In this document: positions 16,309 through 26,018 of the stretch, piece by piece
Position numbering within the stretch: position 1 is the stretch's first letter
Layout of the letters: each line of letters begins with the position of its first letter
Assembly: GCA_944385965.1 (NCBI GenBank)
Contig: CALWZG010000071.1
Span: forward strand, 1-45,606
Source of the DNA: an uncultured Anaerotruncus sp.
Lineage (GTDB): Bacteria > Bacillota > Clostridia > Oscillospirales > Ruminococcaceae
Reading direction: 5' to 3'
DNA length: 45,606 bases
The notes under the pieces: model-generated
What the model saw: the letters and a program-made list of their open reading frames with translations, nothing else
Told to the model about the DNA's origin: nothing
The model's database searches: none
Program-made: the position numbers and the translations under genes

Positions 16309-17973
16309 TTGTCAAAAACAGGCTACTTTGGGATGCTGAAAGAGGAGTTCACTGGTTATAACGCCAGCGCTCTGTCCAAGGATTTGTTGGCGGGGCTGAC
16401 CGTGTCAGCGGTGGCCTTGCCGCTGGCGCTGGCCTTTGGCGTATCCAGCGGTGCGGACGCTGGAGCCGGTCTGATTACCGCCATTGTAGCGGGGCTGATT
16501 ATCAGTGCGCTTTCAGGAGCTTATTACCAGATTTCCGGCCCCACCGGAGCCATGGCCGCTATTCTCATGTCAGTGGTGGCCAACTATCAGATTCAGGGGG
16601 TATTCCTGGCTACCTTTTTGGCGGGGGTGCTTCTGCTTCTGGCGGGCTTGTTCCACCTTGGAAAGCTCACCTCGTTTATCCCCGCCCCGGTTATCACCGG
16701 TTTTACCTCAGGAATCGCCATCATCATCGCTTTGGGACAGGTGGACAACTTTTTTGGGGTGACCTCCCAGGGGGACTCCGCCTTGAAAAAGCTGCTGAGC
16801 TATGGGGAACTGGGATTTTCCCCTGACTGGGTCACAGTGGGGATTGGGTGCTTTGTGGCGCTGTTCATGCTGGTTTTCCCTAAAAAGTGGAACGCTGTGG
16901 TACCCGCTTCCTTGATAGGCATTATTTTGGCCACAGCGGCCTCCCTGATTCTCAAGCTGGATGTGGCGGTTGTGGGGGAAATCCCCAAAACCCTGTTTCC
17001 AGAGGAGCGGCTGAGCCTGAGCGCCATCCGTCCAGACCAGCTGTGGGGCTTGGCGGGTCCGGCGGTCAGCATCGCCCTGCTGGGCATGATTGAGAGCCTG
17101 CTGTGCGGCGCCTCAGCGGGGCGCATGACCGGAAAGAAGCTGGACAGCGACCAGGAGCTGATTGCCCAGGGGGTAGGCAACATGATTCTGCCCTTCTTTG
17201 GGGGAATCCCTGCTACCGCCGCCATCGCCCGTACCAGTGTGGCTATTAAGTCCGGGGCAAAAACCCGTCTGACGGGTGTTTTCCATGCGGTAGGGCTGCT
17301 GCTGGCCATGTTTGTGCTGGGGCCGGTGATGTCCAAAATTCCCCTTTCCGCTTTGGCGGGGGTTTTGATGGTAACTGCCTGGCGGATGAATGAATGGGAA
17401 GTGATTCGCTTCTTCTTCTCCCATCGGTTCAAAGGGGCTTTGCTGAAATTTTTTGTCACCATGGCGGCTACCGTCCTGCTGGACCTCACCGCCGCTATCC
17501 TCATTGGTGTGTCCGCTGGCCTGGTGCTGTTTATCTGCCGCAGCGCCAATATCCAGGTTTCCACCCTGCCGGTAGACCCGGAACGGGCTGGTCTGGATGG
17601 AGAAGGTTTGGAGAATTGGACGGTTGTCTATGTGAGCGGCCCCTGGTTCTTTATGACCGCTGAGGCGGTAATGGATAAACTGGAGCAGCTCCCGCCCCAA
17701 CAATCCTTAATCTTCTCTTTGCGGGGGGTACCGGCGGCGGATATTACCGCAGTTTCCATGCTGGAAAACTATTACCGTAAGCAGACCGCCCAGGGAAGAC
17801 GCATTTTGTTCGCGGCGGTCCAGCCAGCGGTTATGGATATGTTCCGCCGGGCGGATTTGGTGGAAACTGCCGGAGAGGATGCCTTCTATTTCAGTGTGGA
17901 CCTGGCCCTGAGACAATTGTCCCAAGAGTCAGAAGGCAAACAGCAGATGAAAACCGCTGACGAAAATCAGTGA
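16309..17973 (+). CDS. SulP-family anion transporter with C-terminal STAS domain
   Basis: 554 residues if started at TTG 16309 (GAGGAAGG seven bases before); an open frame extends back to ATG 16237 without a ribosome site, and ATG 16333 is another option. About 10-12 membrane helices contain the SulP core (GLTVSAVALPLALAFGVSSG, YQISGPTGAM, PVITGFTSGIAI). The STAS domain is residues about 440-535, with a non-standard loop (AADITAVSML instead of the usual Asp-x-Ser/Thr-Gly). Substrate may be sulfate, bicarbonate or another anion; not decidable here. Confidence 0.88.
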   Translation: MSKTGYFGMLKEEFTGYNASALSKDLLAGLTVSAVALPLALAFGVSSGADAGAGLITAIVAGLIISALSGAYYQISGPTGAMAAILMSVVANYQIQGVFLATFLAGVLLLLAGLFHLGKLTSFIPAPVITGFTSGIAIIIALGQVDNFFGVTSQGDSALKKLLSYGELGFSPDWVTVGIGCFVALFMLVFPKKWNAVVPASLIGIILATAASLILKLDVAVVGEIPKTLFPEERLSLSAIRPDQLWGLAGPAVSIALLGMIESLLCGASAGRMTGKKLDSDQELIAQGVGNMILPFFGGIPATAAIARTSVAIKSGAKTRLTGVFHAVGLLLAMFVLGPVMSKIPLSALAGVLMVTAWRMNEWEVIRFFFSHRFKGALLKFFVTMAATVLLDLTAAILIGVSAGLVLFICRSANIQVSTLPVDPERAGLDGEGLENWTVVYVSGPWFFMTAEAVMDKLEQLPPQQSLIFSLRGVPAADITAVSMLENYYRKQTAQGRRILFAAVQPAVMDMFRRADLVETAGEDAFYFSVDLALRQLSQESEGKQQMKTADENQ

Positions 17974-18002
17974 TGGTTAATTGAGCCTGTAAAAAGTGTC
18001 AT

Positions 18003-18043
18003 AAAAAGCGACGGGAGTTTTTGTTATCCCCCGTCGCTTTTTT
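18003..18043 (+). terminator. rho-independent terminator after the SulP gene
   Basis: AAAAAGCGACGGG (18003-18015) / CCCGTCGCTTTTT (18030-18042), 14-base loop, T-run. Confidence 0.9.
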
Positions 18044-18096
18044 GTGCCCGAATCCGTTTCATAAGCGGATTGATGGGATTTTTATACAGGTGTCTC

Positions 18097-18125
18097 TTGC
18101 GTAAATCTGGCCACTGTGCTACACT
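18097..18125 (+). promoter_or_regulatory. promoter of the large cyclic-di-GMP gene
   Basis: TTGCGT (18097-18102), 17-base spacer, TACACT (18120-18125); 76 bases before the ATG. Confidence 0.5.
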
Positions 18126-18200
18126 AAAATTGGTTATATCGTTTCGTTGGCACAAGATGGATCCGAGTGCCAATTTAATAAGTGAGGAGAAAAGAATCCT

Positions 18201-21200
18201 ATGAATGAGCAGTTGATGTTTGAGGATGCGGAGCAGTCATATAAAGAGATGCTGGACTTATTGAATGAGGCCTCTGACGATTGTTTTTTCTTTTTTGATT
18301 TTAGGACTCAGAACTTTTCTTTTTCCAATCAAATTAAAGAGACGGTGGGATTATTTAAAGAGTATAAAACCTTCTGTTCTCTCAGGGAATGGAAACGTGT
18401 GGTTTATCCTCAGGACCTGTCCATGCTGATGGAAGAACTGGAAGAGCTTACTGCTGGCAGGCACAGGGTTCATAATATAGAATACCGGATTATCACCCGC
18501 AAGGGAAACGTGATGTGGATTAATTCCCGAGGGAAAACCCGCCTGGATAAAAATGGAACCCCTTTGGGGCTTTTTGGACAGATTTCCGAAAGCGTATGGA
18601 TGGATAAGGCGGATCAATTTACAGGCACTTTCAATATGGAAAGTCTCAAGGAGGAACTGGAAAAGCTGCTGGCAGATCAGCAGAATGGGTATCTGCTTCT
18701 TGTGGGTGTAGATGACCTGAAAACCATCAATATCAAACGCGGCTGGGAGTTCGGCAATGGTATTTTGAAGTCGGTGGTACAGTGCCTGGAAAGCGTTGCC
18801 GCAGGGAATCGGATTTATCGGGTGAATGGGGACTGCTTTGGGGTCAATCTGGTGGATGTAGACCGGAACCAGGTGGAAGCAATTTTTCTCCAGCTGCAAA
18901 AGTATTTGCAGGGACAGTGTACTCTGTCCGGAGGCTGTGTTCCGCTGCGCCAATATACCGTTCCTGACGCGGGAACCCTGTTTCAATATGTGGAGAACTC
19001 CTTGGAATCTGCCAAAGCCCAGGGAAAGAATATGCTGTGCTTTTTTTCCGCCAAAGATTACGAAAAGGATCTGGAGGTTCTGGAGCTGAAAGAAGATCTA
19101 TACCACAGTGTGCGGACTGGATATGAGGGCTTTTCCCTTCTTTACCAGCCCCAGATGGATTCCAGAACCCTGGAGCTATTTGGAGCGGAGGCCCTGCTGC
19201 GTTTTAACTCTCCAAGACGGGGAATGGTATCTCCCGCAGAGTTTATCCCCATTTTGGAGGAGACCGGGTTGATTATCCCGGTAGGAATCTGGGTTTTAAA
19301 GAATGCGCTCAAGCAATGTGGGGAATGGAAAAAACAGATTCCCAATTTTCATATGAGTGTGAATGTCTCCTGCTGCCAGATAGGGAAAAACAATATCGCG
19401 GAGGATGTGATTACCTGTGTTCAGCAAAGCGGGGTTTCCCCCGACAGCCTGACCCTGGAAATCACCGAAAGCATGTCTCTGCTGTCTCTTATCCATATCA
19501 ATAAGACCCTTTCCGCTTGGAAAAAAGCGGGAATCCGTATTTCGGTGGACGATTTTGGAACAGGATATTCCAGTTTGGCCAGACTTAAGGAGCTGAAGGT
19601 GGACGAAATTAAGATTGACCGCTGCTTTGTAAAAGAAATCCAAAACAGCGTGTACAACCACCGCCTTATCAGCAACATGATTGAACTGGCCGATGGGCAG
19701 AACATAGATGTGTGCTGTGAAGGGGTGGAAACCTTAGAGGAGCTGGCAGTTTTAAGGGATTTAAGGCCGACTCTGCTGCAAGGGTATCTGTTTGCCAAGC
19801 CTTGCACCCCGGAGCAGTTTGAGACTTTGTACCTGAATGAAAATGCCCCGGAATACCTTGAGAGGGTCCGGCGGGAGAAGGGATATCTCAGCGAGCAGAC
19901 CGTGTCTGAAAAATTCTCCGAGATTCAATGGTCAGAGGAAGAAGTCGCTCAGATCATTTTATCAGAGGAAAGCGATATTTTTTACATCAGTGACCTGGAA
20001 ACCTATGAGCTGTATTACCTGAATTCCGCAGGAAAAAAGGCCATGGATATTAAGGATTACCAGGGAAAAAAATGTTATCGGGTGTTGCAGGGCCGGAATG
20101 AGCCTTGTGATTTTTGCGCTAACCATCTGTTGAATGAGCATCAATTCTACACATGGGAACGGGTAAACCCGTATTCTGGACATCGCTACCAGCTGCGGGA
20201 TAAACTGATTTCCTATCATGGGAAAAAATTCCGCTTGGAGATTGCCCGGGATCTTACCAAAAAAGAGAATATCAGCACGGAGATAAGAGAACGGCTGAAA
20301 TTTGCGGAAAAGGTTATAGATTACACAAAGATTTTATCCAATACGATGGATTATAAACAAGCGGTTCAGAATATGCTGGCCGCTTTAGGGGAATTTTATC
20401 AAGCGGACAGAGCCTATTTGTTTGAACCAAGTCTGCGGGATGGGTATTGGGATAATACCTTTGAGTGGTGCGCTGAGAATGTGGTACCCCAATATGAGCA
20501 TCTTCAGGATGTAGAACCTTCCACCGTTGCCCAATGGCTGGATATTTTCCATAAGGATCTGTCGGTGGTCATCTATAATCTGGATGTTTTACGGAAAACA
20601 GATCCAGCTATGTGGGAAGCGTTAAGCACACAGGATATTTCCAGGCTGATTGCCACCCCTATACGGGATGGGGATAAGATTATCGCTTTTGTGGGGGTGG
20701 ATAACCCCCGATACTCCATTTCCGATGATTCTCAAATACGGGTATTATCCAACTTTTTGCTTAATCGTATCCGTCAGGAGCGCAATGAGCTGCATCTGCG
20801 CAGCCTGCTGAAAGCCAATTACCACAGCACATTGGATATCCTTGGTGTTGGCCTTTGGATGGTGCGCATTGACTTGAGACATAAGCGCAAAGAATTGATT
20901 ATTGATGATACACTCAAGCGGACTTTGGGGCTGACTACCATGCCTAACCTGGAGGAATGTTATTGTTATTGGTATGACCGAATCAATAATGGGTATTATC
21001 ATTATGTCAATGAGTCTATAAAACATATGGCGAAATCCTGGGGAATTGTACAGTTGGAGTATACCTGGGTGCATCCCCAAAAGGGAGAGGTCATGGTTCG
21101 ATGCATTGGTACCCGGGTGCCGGATGAGAAGGGAATGCTCTGTCTGAAAGGCTATCATCGTATCATCAGTGACATCGATCAGCCTAAGATCGTGTCCGAT

Positions 21201-22472
21201 ATAGGCTCCAAGATTGTGTTCGAGTACAATGAGATTCATCATACAGCGTTTTTCCATATAGGACGGGAAATGCTTATGGGAGCCAATACGAAAGAAGTGA
21301 ATTTCCCTGATTGCTGGATTGAGCAAGAGATTGTACATCCTCATTTTGCTATGGAATTCCGGGAGACCTTCTCCAAACTGCGGACAAAAGAACAGTTTCA
21401 GGAACTGGAATTACCTTTAAAAACCACGTCAGGGGCCTATGAGTGGTTTAAGGTGGATTTGCAGCATGCGGGTACGGAGGAGGAAGACTTGGATACGGTC
21501 ATCGTTATGATGAAGCCTTTTGGGGCCTACCGGCTTCTGGAGATTGAACACCGGCGTATCCGCAGATTTTACAGAGCCATTTTGTCAGAAACCATCGCGT
21601 TCGCGGAGGTGGATCTGGAAAGTGGACATTTAAAATCCATCGGTGGTCTGTGGAAGGGCTATGAGCAAGCCTTTTACAATGAGCCCAATAATTTTCTGTC
21701 ATTCATGGTAGAGCAGTTCTCCAAGTACCTGTCTGAGGAAGATCTGAGCAAAATTCAAAGCTATTTTACACCTGATGGGTGGCGCTCCATGTTGGAAAAA
21801 GGGGAATCCTGCCAACGCTTTTATTATCGCCGTATGATCAATCGGCATTTCCGCTGGGTAGAGTTGGTATTCCACCTGTTCCGGGAAGACATCACCAGAA
21901 ATGTTTACGCCCTAATCTATTTAAAGGATATTCATAACCAAAAAGAACAGGAGATTCTGCAGGAGGAAGCCGCTACACAGGACCCCTTAACAAAAGTACT
22001 GAACAGAAGCGCTTTTGAGCAGAAGGTTTCCGATTATGTTTCTGGTCACACAGGCTCCACTTGCGGCGCTCTGATTCTGCTGGATGTGGATGATTTCAAG
22101 AATATCAATGACCAAAAGGGCCATCTGGTGGGGGATAAAGCGCTGCAAAGGTTTACAGAAGTCCTCCGTTCCACATTCCGGGAGACGGATTTGATTGGCC
22201 GATTGGGCGGAGATGAGTTTTTAGTATTTGTAAAAGGGGTTCAGTGCAGGGAAGATTTGGATGTAAGAATCCGGCAGCTGCTGCGCAATTTGAGGGAGGA
22301 TGAGGACATCCCCATGAGCAGCAGTGTGGGAATCACCTTTGTGTTCAAAGATGGGTTCCACTATAAGGATTGCCTGCGGCAGGCGGACACCGCCCTGTAT
22401 GAAACCAAAAAGAGAGGCAAAAATGGCTTCACCTATTATAAAGATGAGCGGGGATACCTGCCCGAGAATTGA
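18201..22472 (+). CDS. multi-domain cyclic-di-GMP turnover protein (PAS, degenerate GGDEF, EAL, GAF, PAS, GGDEF)
   Basis: 1423 residues, no membrane helices. Approximate order: PAS 15-120; degenerate GGDEF 140-285 (NGDCF at 209-213); EAL 295-545 with EAL at 330-332, DDFGTG at 450-455, KIDR, CEGVET and QGYLFAKP, so phosphodiesterase residues are intact; a Cys-containing PAS-like domain 585-690 (CDFC); GAF 700-860; PAS-like domains to about 1250; C-terminal GGDEF 1260-1415 with GGDEF at 1336-1340 and the inhibitory site RETD five residues before it. It could both make and break cyclic-di-GMP, sensing an intracellular signal. GAGGAG lies before the ATG; single-gene unit between two terminators. 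Confidence 0.93.
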   Translation: MNEQLMFEDAEQSYKEMLDLLNEASDDCFFFFDFRTQNFSFSNQIKETVGLFKEYKTFCSLREWKRVVYPQDLSMLMEELEELTAGRHRVHNIEYRIITRKGNVMWINSRGKTRLDKNGTPLGLFGQISESVWMDKADQFTGTFNMESLKEELEKLLADQQNGYLLLVGVDDLKTINIKRGWEFGNGILKSVVQCLESVAAGNRIYRVNGDCFGVNLVDVDRNQVEAIFLQLQKYLQGQCTLSGGCVPLRQYTVPDAGTLFQYVENSLESAKAQGKNMLCFFSAKDYEKDLEVLELKEDLYHSVRTGYEGFSLLYQPQMDSRTLELFGAEALLRFNSPRRGMVSPAEFIPILEETGLIIPVGIWVLKNALKQCGEWKKQIPNFHMSVNVSCCQIGKNNIAEDVITCVQQSGVSPDSLTLEITESMSLLSLIHINKTLSAWKKAGIRISVDDFGTGYSSLARLKELKVDEIKIDRCFVKEIQNSVYNHRLISNMIELADGQNIDVCCEGVETLEELAVLRDLRPTLLQGYLFAKPCTPEQFETLYLNENAPEYLERVRREKGYLSEQTVSEKFSEIQWSEEEVAQIILSEESDIFYISDLETYELYYLNSAGKKAMDIKDYQGKKCYRVLQGRNEPCDFCANHLLNEHQFYTWERVNPYSGHRYQLRDKLISYHGKKFRLEIARDLTKKENISTEIRERLKFAEKVIDYTKILSNTMDYKQAVQNMLAALGEFYQADRAYLFEPSLRDGYWDNTFEWCAENVVPQYEHLQDVEPSTVAQWLDIFHKDLSVVIYNLDVLRKTDPAMWEALSTQDISRLIATPIRDGDKIIAFVGVDNPRYSISDDSQIRVLSNFLLNRIRQERNELHLRSLLKANYHSTLDILGVGLWMVRIDLRHKRKELIIDDTLKRTLGLTTMPNLEECYCYWYDRINNGYYHYVNESIKHMAKSWGIVQLEYTWVHPQKGEVMVRCIGTRVPDEKGMLCLKGYHRIISDIDQPKIVSDIGSKIVFEYNEIHHTAFFHIGREMLMGANTKEVNFPDCWIEQEIVHPHFAMEFRETFSKLRTKEQFQELELPLKTTSGAYEWFKVDLQHAGTEEEDLDTVIVMMKPFGAYRLLEIEHRRIRRFYRAILSETIAFAEVDLESGHLKSIGGLWKGYEQAFYNEPNNFLSFMVEQFSKYLSEEDLSKIQSYFTPDGWRSMLEKGESCQRFYYRRMINRHFRWVELVFHLFREDITRNVYALIYLKDIHNQKEQEILQEEAATQDPLTKVLNRSAFEQKVSDYVSGHTGSTCGALILLDVDDFKNINDQKGHLVGDKALQRFTEVLRSTFRETDLIGRLGGDEFLVFVKGVQCREDLDVRIRQLLRNLREDEDIPMSSSVGITFVFKDGFHYKDCLRQADTALYETKKRGKNGFTYYKDERGYLPEN

Positions 22473-22513
22473 CATAAAATTCTGACAGGTTCAGAACCAG
22501 CCTCTTAAATGAG

Positions 22514-22549
22514 AAACAGCGTCATCCCTATGGGATGACGCTGTTTTTA
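22514..22549. terminator. bidirectional terminator
   Basis: 15-bp stem AAACAGCGTCATCCC (22514-22528) / GGGATGACGCTGTTT (22532-22546), 3-base loop, T-run on the plus side; also ends the leftward luxS transcript. Confidence 0.88.
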
Positions 22550-22597
22550 TACTTTTCGCTTATAGAGGAGAGGTATCCGGAAACCCTCCAAAATCTC

Positions 22598-23065
22598 TTA
22601 TTTTTGGTACTCCATCTTCTCAGGAGTCCAGTTTGCGATGTCCTTCCCAAAACGAATGGCATCCTTTCGGGCAGCCTCCAAATCCTGCTCCCGATAGTTC
22701 CCGCATTCCTTTTCGGTGGCTCCTGGAATGGGTCCATGGAAATCCGCTACAAAAGCGCACATCTCCTGAATCAGCTGGATGACCTGCTGCTTGCTCAGAT
22801 TGTCCCTGGTGACCATATAAAATCCGGTACGGCAGCCCATGGGCCCGATATAGATGATAGAATCAGCGCAGGGGCCGCTGCGGGCGTAGGTGGCGAATAG
22901 GTGTTCAAAGGTGTGCATGGAGGCCATCTCCAGATAGTCCCCCTTGTTTGGCTCCCGCATCCGCAGGTCGTAGGTAACTGCATCCCCGTCTACCCGGGAA
23001 ACATAGATGCCTGGTTTCAGCTTGGTATGGTCCACCGCAAAGCTGGCGATTTGTTTCAGTTCCAT
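22598..23065 (-). CDS. luxS: S-ribosylhomocysteine lyase (autoinducer-2 synthase)
   Basis: 155 residues. Converts S-ribosylhomocysteine to homocysteine and DPD (AI-2 precursor), closing the methyl cycle. Metal ligands H51 and H55 in HTFEH and C121 in ECGNY, with E54 and C78 (MGCRTG) as catalytic residues, are all present. AAGGAG lies before the ATG. Eleven bases after cinA, probably co-transcribed. Confidence 0.97.
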   Translation of the reverse strand: MELKQIASFAVDHTKLKPGIYVSRVDGDAVTYDLRMREPNKGDYLEMASMHTFEHLFATYARSGPCADSIIYIGPMGCRTGFYMVTRDNLSKQQVIQLIQEMCAFVADFHGPIPGATEKECGNYREQDLEAARKDAIRFGKDIANWTPEKMEYQK

Positions 23066-23076
23066 AAAAATGCTCC

Positions 23077-24333
23077 TTACTTCTTTAAAAGAATGGTTTT
23101 CAGGGCCAGGGATAAGGCGTTGGAGGAGGCCAGGTACCGGATATTTTCCCGCTCGTTCTGGAAGTTGCGGGCCAGGTGCAGCTCCAAAACCTCCCGATGC
23201 CAGTCGCTGTCCACCCCTACATAGACCAGGCCCACCGGCTTTTCAGGGGTCCCCCCGTCAGGGCCGGCCACCCCGGTGATAGAAATTCCAATGTCCGCTC
23301 CGGATACCCGACGCACCCCTTGAGCCATCTCCTGGGCGGTCTGGGTGGACACCGCTCCAAAGCTTTCCAGGGTTTCGTGCCGGACACCCAACACCCGCTC
23401 TTTAATCTGGTTGGAGTAGCTGACCACACCACAGTCAAACATGGCGGAGCTGCCAGGAACATCGGTAATCCGTTTGGCCACATAACCGCCGGTACAGCTT
23501 TCGGCGGTGGCCACCCGGACCCCTTTTTGCTGGGCCATTTTCACCACAGCGGTTTGCAGGTCCCCTACATCCATACCGTAAATCAGGTCGCTGTAACGCT
23601 GATACAGCTGCTGAATCACCGGCTCCATCAAAGTTTCCGCCTCCTCAGGAGTGGCGGCAGAGGCGGTGACCCGCAGCATTACCTCCCCTTCCTTGGCGTA
23701 GGGGGCCAGGGTGGGGTTGGTCATCTGTTCCATCTGCTCATGGAGCTGATGCTCCAGCTGGCTCTCCCCGATACCGAAAAAGTGGATGCAGTGGGAGCGC
23801 AGTACCCGGCCGGAACGCTTTTCCAGATAGGGGATGACCTGGTCTTGGAACATGGGCCCCATCTCTTTGGGTGGGCCAGGGAGCATAATGGCGGTCTTGC
23901 CCTCCTTCTCGATGATGGCGCCGGGGGCGGTGCCGTTGCGGTTTTCCATGATGTAACAGCCCTTGGGCATCATGGCCTGTTTCAGGCTGTTTTCGGTCAG
24001 AACCCGGTGCATCTTTTGGATGTAGCTGATAATCCACTCTTTAGCGGGCTCATACATCTCCAGCTCCAGGCCGAAGTATTTGGCGATGGTCTCCTTGGTT
24101 AAATCGTCATAGGTAGGCCCAAGCCCTCCGGTGGTAATCACAATGTTGTTGCGGGAGAAGGCGATTTCCAGCGCTTCTTTCAGGCGCTGGGGATTGTCCC
24201 CTACCACCGTATGATGGTACATATCAATTCCAACATCCGCCAGGCCCTTGGAGATGACCTGGGAGTTGGTGTTCACGATATTTCCCAAGAGGATTTCAGT
24301 GCCGATACAAAGGATTTCAGCGGAATCTTTCAT
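23077..24333 (-). CDS. cinA: CinA-family protein (nicotinamide-nucleotide amidase/ADP-ribose pyrophosphatase type)
   Basis: 418 residues from ATG 24333 (AAAGGGGGA upstream), the usual length; an open frame extends further upstream but lacks a site. N-terminal MoCF-like domain begins AEILCIGTEILLG with TTGGLGPTYDDLTKE and LPGPPKEM; C-terminal amidase domain about 255-415 has the catalytic AESCTGG and GPDGGT. Linked to pyridine nucleotide recycling and to competence in some species. Promoter at 24390-24418. Confidence 0.94.
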   Translation of the reverse strand: MKDSAEILCIGTEILLGNIVNTNSQVISKGLADVGIDMYHHTVVGDNPQRLKEALEIAFSRNNIVITTGGLGPTYDDLTKETIAKYFGLELEMYEPAKEWIISYIQKMHRVLTENSLKQAMMPKGCYIMENRNGTAPGAIIEKEGKTAIMLPGPPKEMGPMFQDQVIPYLEKRSGRVLRSHCIHFFGIGESQLEHQLHEQMEQMTNPTLAPYAKEGEVMLRVTASAATPEEAETLMEPVIQQLYQRYSDLIYGMDVGDLQTAVVKMAQQKGVRVATAESCTGGYVAKRITDVPGSSAMFDCGVVSYSNQIKERVLGVRHETLESFGAVSTQTAQEMAQGVRRVSGADIGISITGVAGPDGGTPEKPVGLVYVGVDSDWHREVLELHLARNFQNERENIRYLASSNALSLALKTILLKK

Positions 24334-24389
24334 GGATAGTCCCCCTTTAAATCCGCGGGCAGCCGCGAACTCATAAAATTCTATCTCTA

Positions 24390-24418
24390 ATAGTAGCACA
24401 AGCTTTTTCCGACTGCAA
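24390..24418 (-). promoter_or_regulatory. cinA-luxS promoter
   Basis: Leftward TTGCAG (24413-24418), 17-base spacer, TACTAT (24390-24395). Confidence 0.5.
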
Positions 24419-24460
24419 GTTTCCCTTGTAAAGTTTGGCCGTGGTCTCCTGCTCGAAGGC

Positions 24461-24489
24461 TTGACAAGCTGGAACGGGCGTGCTATCCT
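24461..24489 (+). promoter_or_regulatory. thiamine-salvage operon promoter
   Basis: TTGACA (24461-24466), 17-base spacer, TATCCT (24484-24489). It is followed directly by the TPP riboswitch. Confidence 0.72.
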
Positions 24490-24506
24490 GTGAGGGAACA
24501 ATTAAA

Positions 24507-24593
24507 TTGGGGAGCTTGTGAACAGGCTGAGAGGAAGTTGAAAACTTCGACCCAGGAACCTGATTTGGATAATGCCAACGTAGGGAAGCACTT
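24507..24593 (+). ncRNA. TPP riboswitch (THI element)
   Basis: It has the conserved CTGAGAG segment (24526-24532) and ACCTGATTTGGATAATGCC (24558-24576), followed by AACGTAGGGAAG. When thiamine pyrophosphate binds, the downstream terminator is expected to form and shut off the operon. Confidence 0.96.
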
Positions 24594-24608
24594 TCGTAAG
24601 AAATACAC

Positions 24609-24641
24609 GGAACCCGGCCTCCCGTCGGGTTCTGTTTTTTT
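24609..24641 (+). terminator. riboswitch-controlled terminator
   Basis: GAACCCG (24610-24616) / CGGGTTC (24626-24632) followed by seven T, 31 bases before thiW. This is the expression platform of the TPP element. Confidence 0.85.
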
Positions 24642-24671
24642 GTCCAAAAAGAGAGAAAGGATGATTGATTT

Positions 24672-25178
24672 ATGTCAAACGTGCGCAAGCTCAGTTTAGC
24701 TGGGGTTTTAATTGCTTTGGGGGTGGTCTGCTCCACCTTCTATATCCCCATTGGAGCCTCCAAATGCTTCCCCATCCAGCATATGGTGAATGTTATTGCG
24801 GGGGTGCTGTTGGGGCCTTTCTATGGAATGGCTATGGCCTTTGTCACCTCCCTGCTGCGGGTGCTGATGGGGACCGGAACCCTGCTGGCCTTCCCAGGCA
24901 GCATGGTAGGGGCTTTTTTCTGCGGCCTGCTGTACCAGTCCACCAAGCGCCTGCCTCTGGCCTATGTGGGTGAGGTGATTGGAACCGGCGTTTTAGGTGG
25001 TTTGCTGGCCTACCCCATGGCTACCTTGATTCTGGGGAAGGAAGCGGCCCTGTTCGCCTATGTGCTTCCCTTTATCATCAGCTCTTTTGGAGGGGCCACC
25101 ATCTCCATCCTGCTGCTGGCGGCCTTGCAGCGCACAGGAGTGTTCGGAAACATCAAAGTGGCTTTAGGCACAAAATAA
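24672..25178 (+). CDS. thiW: thiazole transporter substrate-binding component (ECF S component)
   Basis: 168 residues with about 5-6 helices; SNVRKLSLAGVLIALGVV and LLGPFYGMAMAFVTSLLRVLMGTG match ThiW/S-component proteins that import hydroxyethylthiazole. No ECF ATPase or T component is nearby, so it would use shared ones. It follows the TPP switch and precedes thiM, matching its role. AAAGGATG precedes the ATG. Confidence 0.9.
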   Translation: MSNVRKLSLAGVLIALGVVCSTFYIPIGASKCFPIQHMVNVIAGVLLGPFYGMAMAFVTSLLRVLMGTGTLLAFPGSMVGAFFCGLLYQSTKRLPLAYVGEVIGTGVLGGLLAYPMATLILGKEAALFAYVLPFIISSFGGATISILLLAALQRTGVFGNIKVALGTK

Positions 25179-25190
25179 AGGGGAAAAATC

Positions 25191-26018
25191 ATGTTTTTGA
25201 AAGAATGTCTGGACAATCTGCGGGAAAAGACCCCGCTGATTCACTGTATCACCAACTACGTCACCGTAAACGATTGCGCCAATATTCTGCTGGCCTGCGG
25301 CGGGTCCCCGATTATGGCGGATGACGAAGGGGAGGTGGAGGAAATTACCTCCCTGTGTGCCGGGTTGGATATTAACATCGGGACCCTGAACTCTCGCACC
25401 ATCCAATCAATGCTGAAAGCTGGCAAACGGGCCAACGCCCTTGGACGTCCGGTGGTCCTGGACCCGGTGGGAGCGGGGGCTTCCAGCCTGCGCACCAATA
25501 CCACCAACCAATTGCTGGAACAGGTGCGCTTTACCGTCATCCGGGGCAATTCCTCAGAAATCAAGATGGTGGCTTTAGGGACAGGGGATACACAAGGGGT
25601 GGACGCTGCGGCGGCGGACGCCACCACCCAGGAAAACCTGCCCCAGGTGGCCAAGTACGCCAAGGAGCTGGCTGGCCGTACAGGAGCGGTGATTGCCATT
25701 ACAGGGGCCATTGACCTGGTGGCGGACGCTTCCAAGGCCCTTGCCATCCGCAACGGCCATCCCATGATGTCCAAAATCACTGGCACCGGATGTATGCTTT
25801 CCGCCATAACAGCGGCTTTTGTGGCTGCCAATCCAGGAAAGGCTCTGGAAGCCACAGCGTCGGCGGTTTGCGCCATGGGCCTGTGCGGAGAGCTGGCCTA
25901 CCAGAAGGTGAAAGCCCAGGGAGCCGGGACAGGCACCCTGCGGGTAGCGTTAATCGACGCTATGAGCAATCTCACAGGGGAACAATTGGAAGGAGGGGCC
26001 AAGATTGAAGGTTGCTAA
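25191..26018 (+). CDS. thiM: hydroxyethylthiazole kinase
   Basis: 275 residues. Phosphorylates 4-methyl-5-(2-hydroxyethyl)thiazole. VLDPVGAGAS, VIRGNSSEI and the late ITGTGCMLSA (with the catalytic Cys) fit ThiM. AGGGGAA lies before the ATG. Ends inside thiE (14-base overlap). Confidence 0.97.
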   Translation: MFLKECLDNLREKTPLIHCITNYVTVNDCANILLACGGSPIMADDEGEVEEITSLCAGLDINIGTLNSRTIQSMLKAGKRANALGRPVVLDPVGAGASSLRTNTTNQLLEQVRFTVIRGNSSEIKMVALGTGDTQGVDAAAADATTQENLPQVAKYAKELAGRTGAVIAITGAIDLVADASKALAIRNGHPMMSKITGTGCMLSAITAAFVAANPGKALEATASAVCAMGLCGELAYQKVKAQGAGTGTLRVALIDAMSNLTGEQLEGGAKIEGC

